Assembly: GCA_027886175.1 (NCBI GenBank)
Contig: JAJNNQ010000027.1
Location: forward strand, 9,190,001-9,254,000
Origin: Phylloscopus collybita
Taxonomy: Eukaryota > Chordata > Aves > Passeriformes > Phylloscopidae
DNA length: 64,000 bases
Direction of reading: 5' to 3'
Positions 50,012 to 62,600 of this stretch are shown here, piece by piece. The translations under genes and the position numbers were made by a program. Within the stretch, counting starts at the first letter, position 1; each line of letters opens with the position of its first letter. The notes beneath the pieces are model-generated. The model was not told the origin of the DNA and made no database searches. It saw only the letters and a program-made list of their open reading frames with translations.

Positions 50012-51810
50012 AGCAGGCATAACTTCAGTGGCAGGCAGACCTCATTAGACACGAACGGTTCCCCTTTTCCATGGGATACCAAAGTCTCCACCCCACGTTC
50101 CTGATATCAGTTTGTAAGAGGCGTATGGACTACAAGGGCAGAAAAACTTCCATCTGGTGGTAAATTGCACCTGGGAGATATCCTCATTTGTATGGAATTT
50201 TAGTGGAATTTTAGTAAGCAGAAGTCCAGTGGCAGGCAGACAGCATTACACACGAACGCTGCCCCATATCCATGGGAAACCAAAGTTACCACCCCAGGCT
50301 CCTCATGTCAGTTTGTAGGAAGCCTTTGGAACTACAAGGGCAGAAAAACTTCCATCTGGTGGTAGATTGCACCTGGGAGATATCCTCATTCGTATGGAAT
50401 TTTAGTATGCATAAGCCCAGTGGAAAGGAGACAGCATTAGACACGAACAGGGGCCCTTTTGCATGGGAAACCAAAGTCTCCACCCCAAATTCCTGATGTC
50501 AGTTTTCAGGAAGCATTTGCAAATATAACAGCAGAAAAACTTATATCTGGCGGTAGACTGCACCCGGGAGATGTCTTCATTTGTATGGAATTTCAGTGGA
50601 ATTTTGCTAGGCTGAAGCCCATTGTCCGGCAGACAGCATTAGACATGAACGGTGGCCCATTTCCATGAGAAACCAAAGTCTCCACCCCAGGTTCCTGATG
50701 TCAGTTTTTCGGAGGTCTTTGGTACTACAAGGGGAAAACAAACTTCGAACTGGAGGTAGATTCCATCTAGGAGATATCCTCATTTGTGAGGAATTTCATC
50801 TGGCATAACCCCAGTGGTAGGCAGATAGCATTAGACACAAACGGCTGCTCTCTTCCGTGGGAAACCAAAATCTCCAGCCCACGTTGCTGATGTCACTTTG
50901 TAGGAGGCGTTTTCCAATTTAAGGGTAGAGAACCTTCCATCTGGTTGTAGATTGCACCTGGGAGATATCCTCATTTCTATGGAATTTTCGTGGAATTTTA
51001 GTAGGAAGTAGCCCAGTGCCAGGCAGACAGCATTAGACAGGAACGGTTGTCCTTTTCCTAGGGAAACCAAAGTCTCCACACCACGTTCCCGATGTCAGGT
51101 TTTAGGAGGCCTTTGGCAGTACAAGGGCAGAAAAACTTCCGTCTGGTGGTTGATTGCATCGGGGAGATATTCTCATTTGTATGGAATTTCAGCAGGTAAA
51201 AGCCCAGTGGCAGGCAGACAGCATTAGACATGAAGGGTGGCCCTTTTCCCATGGGCAGGCAAAGTCTCCATGCCACGTTCCTGATGTCAGGTTTTAGGAG
51301 GCCTTTTGTCATTACAAGGGCAAAAAAACTTCCGTCTGGTGGCTGATTGCATCGGGGAGATATCCTCATTTGTATGGAATTTCAGCAGGTATAAGCCCAG
51401 TGGCAGACAGACAGCATTAGACACGAACGTTGGCTTTTTTCCATGGGAAAACAAAGTCTCCAACCCAGGCTCCTGATGTCAGTTTGTAGGAGGCCTTTGG
51501 CACTACAAGGGCAGAAAAAATTCCAACTGGTGGTATACTGCATCTGGGAGATATCCTTATTTGTATGGAATTTTAGTGGAATTTAAGTAGGCAGAAGCCG
51601 AGTGGGCAGCACACAGAATCAGACAGGAATTGTGGCCCTTTTCCATGAGAAACCAAAGTCTCCATCCCACATTCCGGATGTCAGTTTCTAAAAGGCCTTT
51701 GGCACAACAAAGGCAGACAAACTACCAACTGGTGGTCGATTCCATCTGGGAGATATCCTCATTTGTATGCAATTTCACCAGGCATAAGCCCAGTGGCAGG
51801 CAGACAGCAT
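50012..51810 (+). repeat. Satellite D long duplication, left copy
   Basis: This block matches 54639-56620 at an offset of 4627 bp, then 4626 bp after a 1-bp indel near 50730, then 4817 bp after about 51015. It holds most of the 202-bp monomers of the array. Relative to the right copy it lacks exactly one 191-bp monomer, with the switch at CCCAGTGCCAGG (51012-51023). Confidence 0.87.
50193..50214 (+). repeat. 11-bp tandem duplication defining the 202-bp D monomer
   Basis: TGGAATTTTAG occurs twice in a row (50193-50203 and 50204-50214) and lengthens the monomer from 191 to 202 bp. Equivalent duplications, some decayed, lie near 41580, 44832, 47896, 50588, 50985, 51560, 54820, 55214, 55611, 56383 and 58681. 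The spacing of ATGGG from 44709 to 44911 confirms a 202-bp unit there. Confidence 0.88.
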
Positions 51811-54638
51811 TAGACACGAACGGCAGCCCTTTTCCATGGGAAACCAAACTCTCCACCTCACATTCCAGATGTCAGTTTGTAGGAGGCATTTGGCACTACA
51901 AGGGCAGACAAACTTCCGTCTCGTGATTGATTGCATCGGGGAGATATCCACATTTGTATGGATTTTCAGCAGGCAGAAGCCCCGTGGCCGGCAGACAGCA
52001 TTAGACACAAACAGTGGTCCTTTTCCATGCGAAACCAAAGTCTCCACCTCATGTTCCTGATGTTAGTTTGTAGGAGGCCTTTGACACTACAAGGGCAAAG
52101 AACCTTCCATGTGCTGGTATATTCCATCTGGGAGATATACTCATTTGTAAGGAATTACAGCAGGCATAAGCCCTTTGGCAGGCAGACAGCATTAGACACG
52201 AAATGTGGCCCTTTTCCATGGGAAACCAAAGTCTCCACCCCACGTTCCTGATGTTAGTTTGTAGGAGGCATTTGGCACTACAAAGGTAGACAAACATCCA
52301 TCTGGTGGTGGATTGCACCTGGGAGATATCCTCATTTGTATGGAGTTTCAGCAGGCCTAATCCCAGTTTGCAGTAGACAGCTTTAGACATGAACGGTGGC
52401 CCTTTTCCATGGGAATCCAAAGTCTCCACCCCATGTTCCTGATGTCAGTTTGTAGGAGGCCTTTGGCACTACATGGGCAGAGAAACTTCCATCTGGTGGT
52501 AGATTGCACCTGGGAGACATCCTCATTTCTATGGAGTTTCAGCAGGCCTAAGCCCAGTGTGCGGTAGACAGCTCTAGACACGAATGGTGGCCCTTTTCCA
52601 TGGGAAACCAAAGTCTCCACCCCATGTTCCTGATGTCAGTCTGTCGGAGGCTTTTGGCAGTACAAGGGCAGACAAACTTCCAGCTGCTGGTAGATTCCAT
52701 CTGGGAGATATCCTCATTTGTATGGAATTTCAGCAGGCAAAAGCCCAGTGGCAGGCAGACAGCAATAGACACGAACGGAGGCCCTTTTTTATGGGAAACC
52801 AATGTCTTCACCTCACGTTCCTGAATGTCAGTTTGTAGGGGGCCTTTTGCACTACAATGGTTGACAAAATGTCAACTGGTGAGAGATTCCATCTGGGAGA
52901 TATCCTCATTTGTATGCAATTTCAGCAGGCATAAGCCCAGTGGCAGGCAGACATCATTAGACACGAACAGTGGCCCATTTCCATGGGAAACCAAATTATA
53001 CACCCTACGTTCCTTATGTCAGTTTGTAGGAGGCATTTGGCACTACAAGGGTCGACAAACTTCCATCTGGTGGTGGATTGCACCTGGGAGATATCCTCCT
53101 TTGTATGGAATTTTACTAGGCATAAGCCCAGTGGCAGACAGAGAGCATTAGACACCAACAGTGGCCTTTTCCATGAGAAACCAAAGTCTCCAGCCCACAT
53201 TCCGGATGTCAATTTGTAGAAGACCTTTGGAACTACAAGGGCAGAAAAACTTGCAACTGGTTGTAGATTCCATCTGGGAGATATCCTCATTTGTATGGAA
53301 TTTTAGTACTCATAAGCCCAGTGGCAAGGAGACAGCATTGGACAGGAAAAGGCCCTTTTCCATGGGAAACCAAAGTCTCCACCCCACGTTCCTGATGTTA
53401 GTTTGTAGGAGGCATTTGGCACTACAAAGGTAGACAAACTTCCATCTGGTGGTGGATTGCACCTGGGAGATATCCTCATTTGTATGGAGTTTCAGCAGGT
53501 CTAATTCCAGTGTGCGGCAGACAGCTTTAGACAAGAACGGTGGCCCTTTTCCATGGGAAACCAAAATCTCCACCCCATGTTCCTGATGTCAGTTTGTTGG
53601 AGGCCTTTGGCACTACATAGGCAGAGAAACTTCCATCTGGTGGTAGATTGCATTTGGGAGGCATCCTCATTTGTATGGAGTTTCAGCAGGCCTAATTCCA
53701 GTGTGCGGCAGACAGCTCTAGACACGAATGGTGGCCCTTTTCCATGGGAAACCAAAGTCTCCACCCCATGTTCCTGATGTCGGTTTGTCGGAGGCTTTTG
53801 GCAGTACAAGGGCAGAGAAACTTCCAGCTGCTGGTAGATTCTCTCTGGGAGATATCCTCATTTGTATGGAATTTCAGCAGGCAAAGCCCAGTGGCAGGCA
53901 GACAGCATTAGACACGAACGGAGGCCCTTTTCCATGGGAAACCAAAGTCTCCACCTCACATTCCAGATGTCAGTTTGTAGGAGGCTTTTGGCACTACAAG
54001 GGCAGACAAACTTCCGTCTGGTGATTGATTGCATCGGGGAGATATCCACATTTGTATGGATTTTCAGCAGGCAGAAGCCCAGTGGCAGGCAGACAGCATT
54101 AGACACAAACAGTGGTCTTTTTCCATGCGAAACCTAAGTCTCCACCTCATGTTCCTGATGTTAGTTTGTAGGAGGCCTTTGGCACTACAAGGGCAAACAA
54201 CCTTCCATGTGCTGGTATATTCCAGCTGGGAGATATACTCATTTGTAAGGAATTACAGCAGGCATAAGCCCTTTGGCAGGCAGACAGCATTAGACACGAA
54301 ATGTGGCCCTTTTCCATGGGAAACCAAAGTCTCCACCCCACGTTCCTGATGTTAGTTTGTAGGAGGCATTTGGCGCTACAAAGGTAGACAAACTTCCATC
54401 TGGTGGTGGATTGCACCTGGGAGATATCCTCATTTCTATGGAGTTTCAGTAGGCCTAAGCCCAGTGTGCAGCAGACAGCATTTGACATGAATGGTGGCCC
54501 TTTTCCATGGGAAACCAAAGTCTCCACCCCATGTTCCTGATGTCAGTTTGTCGGAGGCTTTTGGCAGTACAAGGGCAGACAAACTTCCAGCTGCTGGTAG
54601 ATTCCACCTGGGAGATATCCTCATTTGTGAGGAATTTC
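51811..54638 (+). repeat. Satellite D segment between the two long duplicates
   Basis: About fifteen 191-bp monomers. Parts resemble the 3064-bp HOR: the stretch from about 52600 to 53300 corresponds to 46250-46940. An internal series of eleven monomers also recurs: 51931-52360 matches 54029-54460 at an offset of 2098 bp. No 202-bp monomers are apparent. Confidence 0.8.
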
Positions 54639-56620
54639 AGCAGGCATAACTTCAGTAGCAGGCAGACCTCATTAGACACGAACGGTTCCCCTTTTCCATG
54701 GGATACCAAAGTCTCCACCCCACGTTCCTGATATCAGTTTGTAAGAGGCGTATGGACTACAAGGGCAGAAAAACTTCCATCTGGTGGTAAATTGCACCTG
54801 GGAGATATCCTCATTTGTATGGAATTTTAGTGGAATTTTAGTAAGCAGAAGTCCAGTGGCAGGCAGACAGCATTACACACGATCGCTGGCCCATATCCAT
54901 GGGAAACCAAAGTTACCACCCCAGGCTCCTCATGTCAGTTTGTAGGAAGCCTTTGGAACTACAAGGGCAGAAAAACTTCCATCTGGTGGTAGATTGCACC
55001 TGGGAGATATCCTCATTCGTATGGAATTTTAGTATGCATAAGCCCAGTGGAAAGGAGATAGCATTAGACACGAACAGGGGCCCTTTTGCATGGGAAACCA
55101 AAGTCTCCACCCCAAATTCCTGATGTCAGTTTTCAGGAAGCATTTGCAAATATAAGAGCAGAAAAACTTATATCTGGCGGTAGACTGCACCCGGGAGATG
55201 TCTTCATTTGTATGGAATTTCAGTGGAATTTTGCTAGGCTGAAGCCCATTGTCCGGCAGACAGCATTAGACACGAACGGTGGCCCATTTCCATGAGAAAC
55301 CAAAGTCTCCACCCCAGGTTCCTGATGTCAGTTTTTCGGAGGTCTTTGGTACTACAAGAGCAAACAAACTTCGAACTGGAGGTAGATTCCATCTAGGAGA
55401 TATCCTCATTTGTGAGGAATTTCATCTGGCATAACCCCAGTGGTAGGCAGATAGCATTAGACACAAACGGTGGCTCTCTTCCGTGGGAAACCAAAATCTC
55501 CAGCCCACGTTGCTGATGTCACTTTGTAGGAGGCGTTTTCCAATTTAAGGGTAGAGAACCTTCCATCTGGTTGTAGATTGCACCTGGGAGATATCCTCAT
55601 TTCTATGGAATTTTCGTGGAATTTTAGTAGGAAGTAGCCCAGTGGCAGGCAGACAGCATTAAACACGAACGGTGGCCCATTTCTGTGGGAAACCAAAGTC
55701 TCCACCCCACGTTCCTGATGTCCGTTTCTAGAAGGCCTTTGGCACTACAAGGGCCGACAAACTTCCACCTGGTGGTACATTGCACCTTGGAGATATCCCC
55801 ATTTGTATGCAACTTCAGCAGTCATAACCACAGTGCCAGGCAGACAGCATTAGACAGAAACGGTTGTCCTTTTCCTAGGGAAACCAAAGTCTCCACACCA
55901 CGTTCCCGATGTCAGGTTTTAGGAGGCCTTTGGCAGTACAAGGGCAGAAAAACTTCCGTCTGGTGGTTGATTGCATCGGGGTGATATTCTCATTTGTATG
56001 GAATTTCAGCAGGTAAAAGCCCAATGGCAGGCAGACAGCATTAGACATGAAGGGTGGCCCTTTTCCCATGGGCAGGCAAAGTCTCCATGCCACGTTCCTG
56101 ATGTCAGGTTTTAGGAGGCCTTTTGTCATTACAAGGGCAAAAAAACTTCCGTCTGGTGGCTGATTGCATCGGGGAGATATCCTCATTTGTATGGAATTTC
56201 AGCAGGTATAAGCCCAGTGGCAGACAGACAGCATTAGACACGAACGTTGGCTTTTTTCCATGGGAAAACAAAGTCTCCAACCCAGGCTCCTGATGTCAGT
56301 TTGTAGGAGGCCTTTGGCACTACAAGGGCAGAAAAAATTCCAACTGGTGGTATACTGCATCTGGGAGATATCCTTATTTGTATGGAATTTTAGTGGAATT
56401 TAAGTAGGCAGAAGCCGAGTGGGCAGCACACAGAATCAGACAGGAATTGTGGCCCTTTTCCATGAGAAACCAAAGTCTCCACCCCACATTCCGGATGTCA
56501 GTTTCTAAAAGGCCTTTGGCACAACAAAGGCAGACAAACTACCAACTGGTGGTCGATTCCATCTGGGAGATATCCTCATTTGTATGCAATTTCACCAGGC
56601 ATAAGCCCAGTGGCAGGCAG
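54639..56620 (+). repeat. Satellite D long duplication, right copy
   Basis: This block is the partner of 50012-51810 and carries one additional monomer at about 55640-55830 (CCCAGTGGCAGGC ... CACAGTGCCAGGC). Variants shared with the left copy include GTTCCCCTTTTCC, CATATCCATGGG, GTTTTCAGGAAGC and TTTCCTAGGGAAACC. It ends near 56620, where the right copy reads CAGACACC and the left copy CAGACAGC. Confidence 0.87.
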
Positions 56621-59600
56621 ACACCATTAGACACGGACAGTGGCCCATTTCCTGGGGAAACCAAATTATACACCCTACGTTCCTTATGTCAGTTTGTAGG
56701 AGGCATTTGGCACTACAAGGGTTGACAAACTTCCATGTGGTGGTGGATTGCACCTGGGAGATATCCTCCTTTGTATGGAATTTTACTAGGCATAAGCCCA
56801 GTGGCAGACAGACAGCATTAGACAAAAACAGTGGCCCTTTTCCATGAGAAACCAAAGTCTCCACCCACATTCCAGATGTCAGTTTGTAGAAGGCCAGTCA
56901 AACTACAAGGGCAGAAAAACTTCCAACTGGTTGTAGATTCCATCTGGGAGATATCCTCATTTGTATGGAATTTTAGTACTCATAAGCCCAGTGGCAAGGA
57001 GACAGCATTGGACAGGAAAAGGCCCTTTTCCATGGGAAACCAAAGACTCCACACCAGGTTCCTGATATCAGTTTTCGGAGGCTTTTGGCCGTACAAAAGC
57101 AGACAAACTTCCAGCTCCTGGTAAATTCTATCTGGGAGATATCCTCATTTGTATGGAATTTCACCAGGCATAAGCCCAGTGGCAGGCAGACAGCATTAGT
57201 CACGAACGGCGGCCCTTTTCCATGGGAAACCAAAATCTCCACCTCACATTCCAGATGTCAGTTTGTAGGAGGCTTTTGGCACTACAAGGGCAGACAAACT
57301 TCCGACTGGTGATTGATTGCATCGGGGAGATATCCACATTTGTATGGATTTTCAGCAGGCAGAAGCCCAGTGGCAGGCAGACAGCATTAGACACAAACAG
57401 TGGTCCTTTTCCATGGGAAACCAAAGTCTCCACCTCATGTTCCTGATGTTAGTTTGTAGGAGGCCTTTGGCACTACAAGGGCAAAGAACCTTCCATGTGC
57501 TGGTATATTCCATCTGGGAGATATACTCATTTGTAAGGAATTACAGCAGGCATAAGCCCTTTGGCAGGCAGACAGCATTAGACACGAAATCTGGCCCTTT
57601 TCCATGGGAAACCAAAGTCTCCACCCCACGTTCCTGATGTTAGTTTGTAGGAGGCATTTGGCACTACAAAGGTAGACAAACATCCATCTGGTGGTGGATT
57701 GCACCTGGAAGATATCCTCAATTGTATGGAATTTCATCAGGCCTAATCCCATTGTGCGGCAGACAGCTTTAGACACGAACGGTGGCCCTCTTCCATGGGA
57801 AACCAAAGTCTCCACCCCATGTTCCTTCTGTTAGTTTGTAGGAGGCCTTTGGCACTACATGGGCAGAGAAACTTCCATCTGGTGGTAGATTGCACCTGTG
57901 AGACATCCTCATTTCTATGGAGTTTCAGCAGGCCTAAGCCCAGTGTGTGGCAGACAGCTTGACACGAATGGTGGCCCTTTTCCATGGGAAATCAAAGTCT
58001 CCACCCCGTGTTCCTGATGTCAGTTTGTCGGAGGCTTTTGGCAGTACAAGGGCAGACAAACTTCCAGCTGCTGGTAGATTCCATCTGGGAGATATCCTCA
58101 TTTGTATGGAATTTCAGCAGGCAAAAGCCCAGTGGCAGGCAGACAGCAATAGACACGAACGGCGGCCCTTTTTCATGGGAAACCAATGTCTCCACGTCAC
58201 GTTCCTGAATGTCAGTTTGTCGGGGGCCTTTTGCACTACAATGGTTGACAAAATGTCAACTGGTGGGAGATTCCATCTGGGAGATATCTTCATTTGTATC
58301 CAATTTTAGTAGCAATCGGCCCAATGGCAGGCAGACAGCATTAGCAACGAACGGTGGACCTTTCCATTGGAAACCAAAGTCTACAAACCACGTTCCTGAT
58401 GTGAATTTCCAGGTAGCCTTTGGCACTAAAAAGGCAGACAAAACTTCCATCCGGTAGTAGATTGCACCTGGGAGATGTCGTCATTTGTTATGGAATTTCA
58501 GTCGGCATCGGCACAGTGGCAGGCGGACAGCATTAGACAAGAAAGGTGGCCCTTTTCCATGGGACACCAAAGTCGCCACCCCAGTCTCCGTATTTCAGTT
58601 TGCAGGAGGCATTTGGCACTACAAGGGCAGAAAAACTTCCAACTGGTGGTATACTGCATCTAGGAGATATCCTTATTTGTATGGAATTGTAGTGGAATTT
58701 AAGTAGGCAGAAGCCGAGTGGGCAGCAGACAGAATCAGACAGGAATGGTGGCCCTTTTCCATGGGAAACCAAAGTCTCCACCCCACATTCCGGATGTCAG
58801 TTTGTAAAAGGCCTTTGGCACTACAAAGGCAGTCAAACTTCCAACTGGTGGTAGATTCCATCTGGGATTTATCCTCATTTGTATGGAATTTCAGCAGGCA
58901 TAAGCCCAGTGTCAGACAGACATCCTTAGACAAGAATGCTGGCCCTTTTCCATGGGATACCAAAGTCTCCACCCCACCTTCCGGATATCAGTTTGTAGGA
59001 GGTCTTTGGCACTACAAGGTCAGAAAAACTTCCATCTGGTGGTCGCTTCAATCTGGGAGATATCCTCATTTGTATGCAATTTCACCAGGCATAAGCCCAG
59101 TGGCAGGCAGACACCATTAGACACGAACAGTGGCCCATTTCCATGGGAAACCAAATTATACAGCCTACGTTCCTTATGTCAGTTTGTAGGAGGCATTTGG
59201 CACTACAAGGGTCGACAAACTTCCATCTGGTGGTGGATTGCACCTGGGAGATATCCTCATTTGTATGCAATTTTACTAGGCATAAGCCCAGTGGCAGACA
59301 GAAAGCATTAGACACCAACAGTGGCCCTTTTCCATGAGAAACCAAAGTCTCCAGCCCACATTCCAGATGTCAGTTTGTAGAAGGCCTTTGGCACTACAAG
59401 GGCAGAAAAACTTGCAACTGGTTGTATATTCCATCTGGGAGATATCCTCATTTGTATGGAATTTTAGTACTCATAAGCCCAGTGGCAAGGAGACAGCATT
59501 GGACAGGAAAAGGCCCTTTTCCATGGGAAACCAAAGTCTCCACCCCACGTTTCTGATGTTAGTTTATAGGAGGCATTTGGCACTACAAAGGTAGACAAAC

Positions 59601-62600
59601 TTCCATCTGGTGGTGGATTGCACCTGGGAGATATCCTCATTTGTATGGAGTTTCAGCAGGCCTAATTCCAGTGTGCGGCAGACAGCTTTAGACAAGAACA
59701 ATGGCCCTTTTCCATGGGTAACCAAAGTCTCCACCCCATGTTCCTGATGTCAGTTTGTAGGAGGCCTTTGGCACTACATGGGCAGAGAAACTTCCATCTG
59801 GTGGTAGATTGCACTTGGGGGACATCCTCATTTGTATGGAGTTTCAGCAGGCCTAATTCCCGTGTGCAGCAGACAGCTTTGGACACGAATGGTGGCCCTT
59901 TTCCATGGGAAACCAAATTCTCCACCCCACATTCCGGATGTCAGTTTGTCGGAGGCTTTTGGCAGTATAAGGGCAGACAAACTTCCAGCTGCTGGTAGAT
60001 TCTCTCTGGGAGATATCCTCATTTGTATGGAATTTCAGCAGGCAAAGCCCAGTGGCAGGCATACAGCATTAGACACGAACGGCGGCCCTTTTCCATGGGA
60101 AACCAAAGTCTCCACCTCACATTCCAGATGTCAGTTTGTAGGAGGCTTTTGGCACTACAAGGGCAGACAAACTTCCGTCTGGTGATTGATTGCATCGGGG
60201 AGATATCCACATTTGCATGGATTTTCAGCCGGCAGAAGCCCAGTGGCAGGCAGACAGCATTAGACACAAACAGTGGTCCGTTTCCATGCGAAACCAAAGT
60301 CTCCACCCCACGTTCCTGATGTTAGTTTGTAGGAGGCATTTGGCACTACAAAGGTAGACAAACATCCATCTGGTGGTGGATTGCACCTGGGAGATATCCT
60401 CATTTGTATGGAGTTTCAGCACGCCTAATCCCAGTGTGCGGCAGACAGCTTTAGACCCGAACGGTGGCCCTTTTCCATGGGAATCCAAAGTCTCCACCCC
60501 ATGTTCCTGATGTCACTTTGTAGGAGGCCTTTGGCACTACATGGGCAGAGAAACTTCCATCTGGTGGTAGATTGCACCTGGGAGACATCCTCATTTCTAT
60601 GGAGTTTCAGCAGGCCTAAGCCCAGTGTGCGGCAGACAGCTTTAGACACGAATGGTGGCCCTTTTCCATGGGAAACCAAAGTCTCCACCCCATATTCCTG
60701 ATGTCGGTTTGTCGGAGGCTTTTGGCAGTACAAGGGCAGACAAACTTCCAGCTGCTGGTAGATTCCATCTGGGAGATATCCTCATTTGTATGGAATTTCA
60801 GCAGGCAAAGTCCAGTGGCGGGCAGACAGCATTAGACACGAACGGTGGCCCTTTTTCATGGGAAACCAATGTCTCCACGTCACGTTCCTGAATGTCAGTT
60901 TTTAGGGGGCCTTTTGCACTACAATGGTTGACAAAATGTCAACTGGTGGGAGATTCCATCTGGGAGATATCCTCATTTGTATGCAATTTCAGCAGGCATA
61001 AGCCCAGTGGCAGGCAGACACCATTAGACACGAACAGTGGCCCATTTCCATGGGAAACCAAATTATACACCCTACGTTCCTTATGTCAGTTTGTAGGAGG
61101 CATTTGGCACTACAAGGGTCGAAAAACTTCCATCTGGTGGTGGATTGCACCTGGGAGATATCCTCCTTTGTATGGAATTTTACTAGGCATAAGCCCAGTG
61201 GCAGACAGACAGCATTAGACACCAACAGTGGCCCTTTTCCATGAGAAACCAAAGTCTCCACCCGCATTCCGGATGTCAGTTTTTAGAAGGCCTTTGGAAC
61301 TACAAGGGCAGAAAAACTTGCAACTGGTTGTAGATTCCATCTGGGAGATATCCTCATTTGTATGGAATTTTAGTACTCATAAGCCCAGTGGCAAAGAGAC
61401 AGCATTAGACATGAAAAGACCCTTTTCCATGGGAAACCAAAGTCTCCACCCCACATTCCTGATGTTAGATTGTAGGAGGCATTTGGCACTACAAAGGTAG
61501 ACAAACTTCTATCTGGTGGTGGATTGCACCTGGGAGATATCCTCATTTGTATGGAGTTTCAGCAGGCCTAATTCCAGTGTGCGGCAGACAGCTTTAGACA
61601 AGAACAATGGCCCTTTTCCATGGGAAACCAAAGTCTCCACCCCATGTTCCTGATGTCAGTTTGTAGGAGGCCTTTGGCACTACATAGGCAGAGAAACTTC
61701 CATCTGGTGGTAGATTGCACTTGGGAGACATCATCATTTGTATGGTGTTTCAGCAGGCCTAAGCCCAGTGTGCAGCAGACAGATTTAGACACGAACGGTG
61801 GCCCTTTTCCTTGGGAAACCAAAGTCTCCACCCCATGTTCCTGATGTCAGTTTGTCGGAGGCTTTTGGCAGTACAAGGGCAGACAAACTTCCAGCTGCTG
61901 GTAGATTCTCTCTGGGATATATCCTCATTTGTATGGAATTTCAGCAGGCAAAGCCCAGTGGCAGGCAGACAGCATTAGACACGAACGGCGGCCCTTTTCC
62001 CTGGGAAACCAAAGTCTCCACCTCACATTCCAGATGTCAGTTTGTAGGAGGCATTTGGCACTACAAGGGCAGACAAACTTGCGTCTGGTGATTGATTGGA
62101 TCGGGGAGATATCCGCATTTGCATGGATTTGCAGCAGGCAGAAGCCCAGTGGCAGGCAGACAGCATTAGAAACAAACAGTGGCCGGTTTCCATGCGAAAC
62201 CAAAGTCTCCACCCACATTCCGGATGTCAGTTTGTAGAAGGCTTTTTGAACTACAAGGGCAGAAAAACTTTCAACTGGTTGTAGATTCCATCTGGGAGAT
62301 ATCCGCGTTTGTATGGAATTTTAGTTCTCATAAGCCCAGTGGCAAGGAGACAGCATTAGACATGAAAAGGCCCTTTTCCATGGGAAACCAAAGTCTCCAC
62401 CCCACATTCCTGATGTTAGTTTGTAGGAGGCATTTGGCACTACAAAGGTAGACAAACTTCCATCTGGTGGTGTATTGCACCTGGGAGATATCCTCATTTG
62501 TATGGAGTTTCAGCAGGCCTAATTCCAGTGTGCGGCAGACAGCTTTAGACAAGAACGGTGGCCCTTTTCCATGGGAGACCAAAGTCTCCACCCCATGTTC

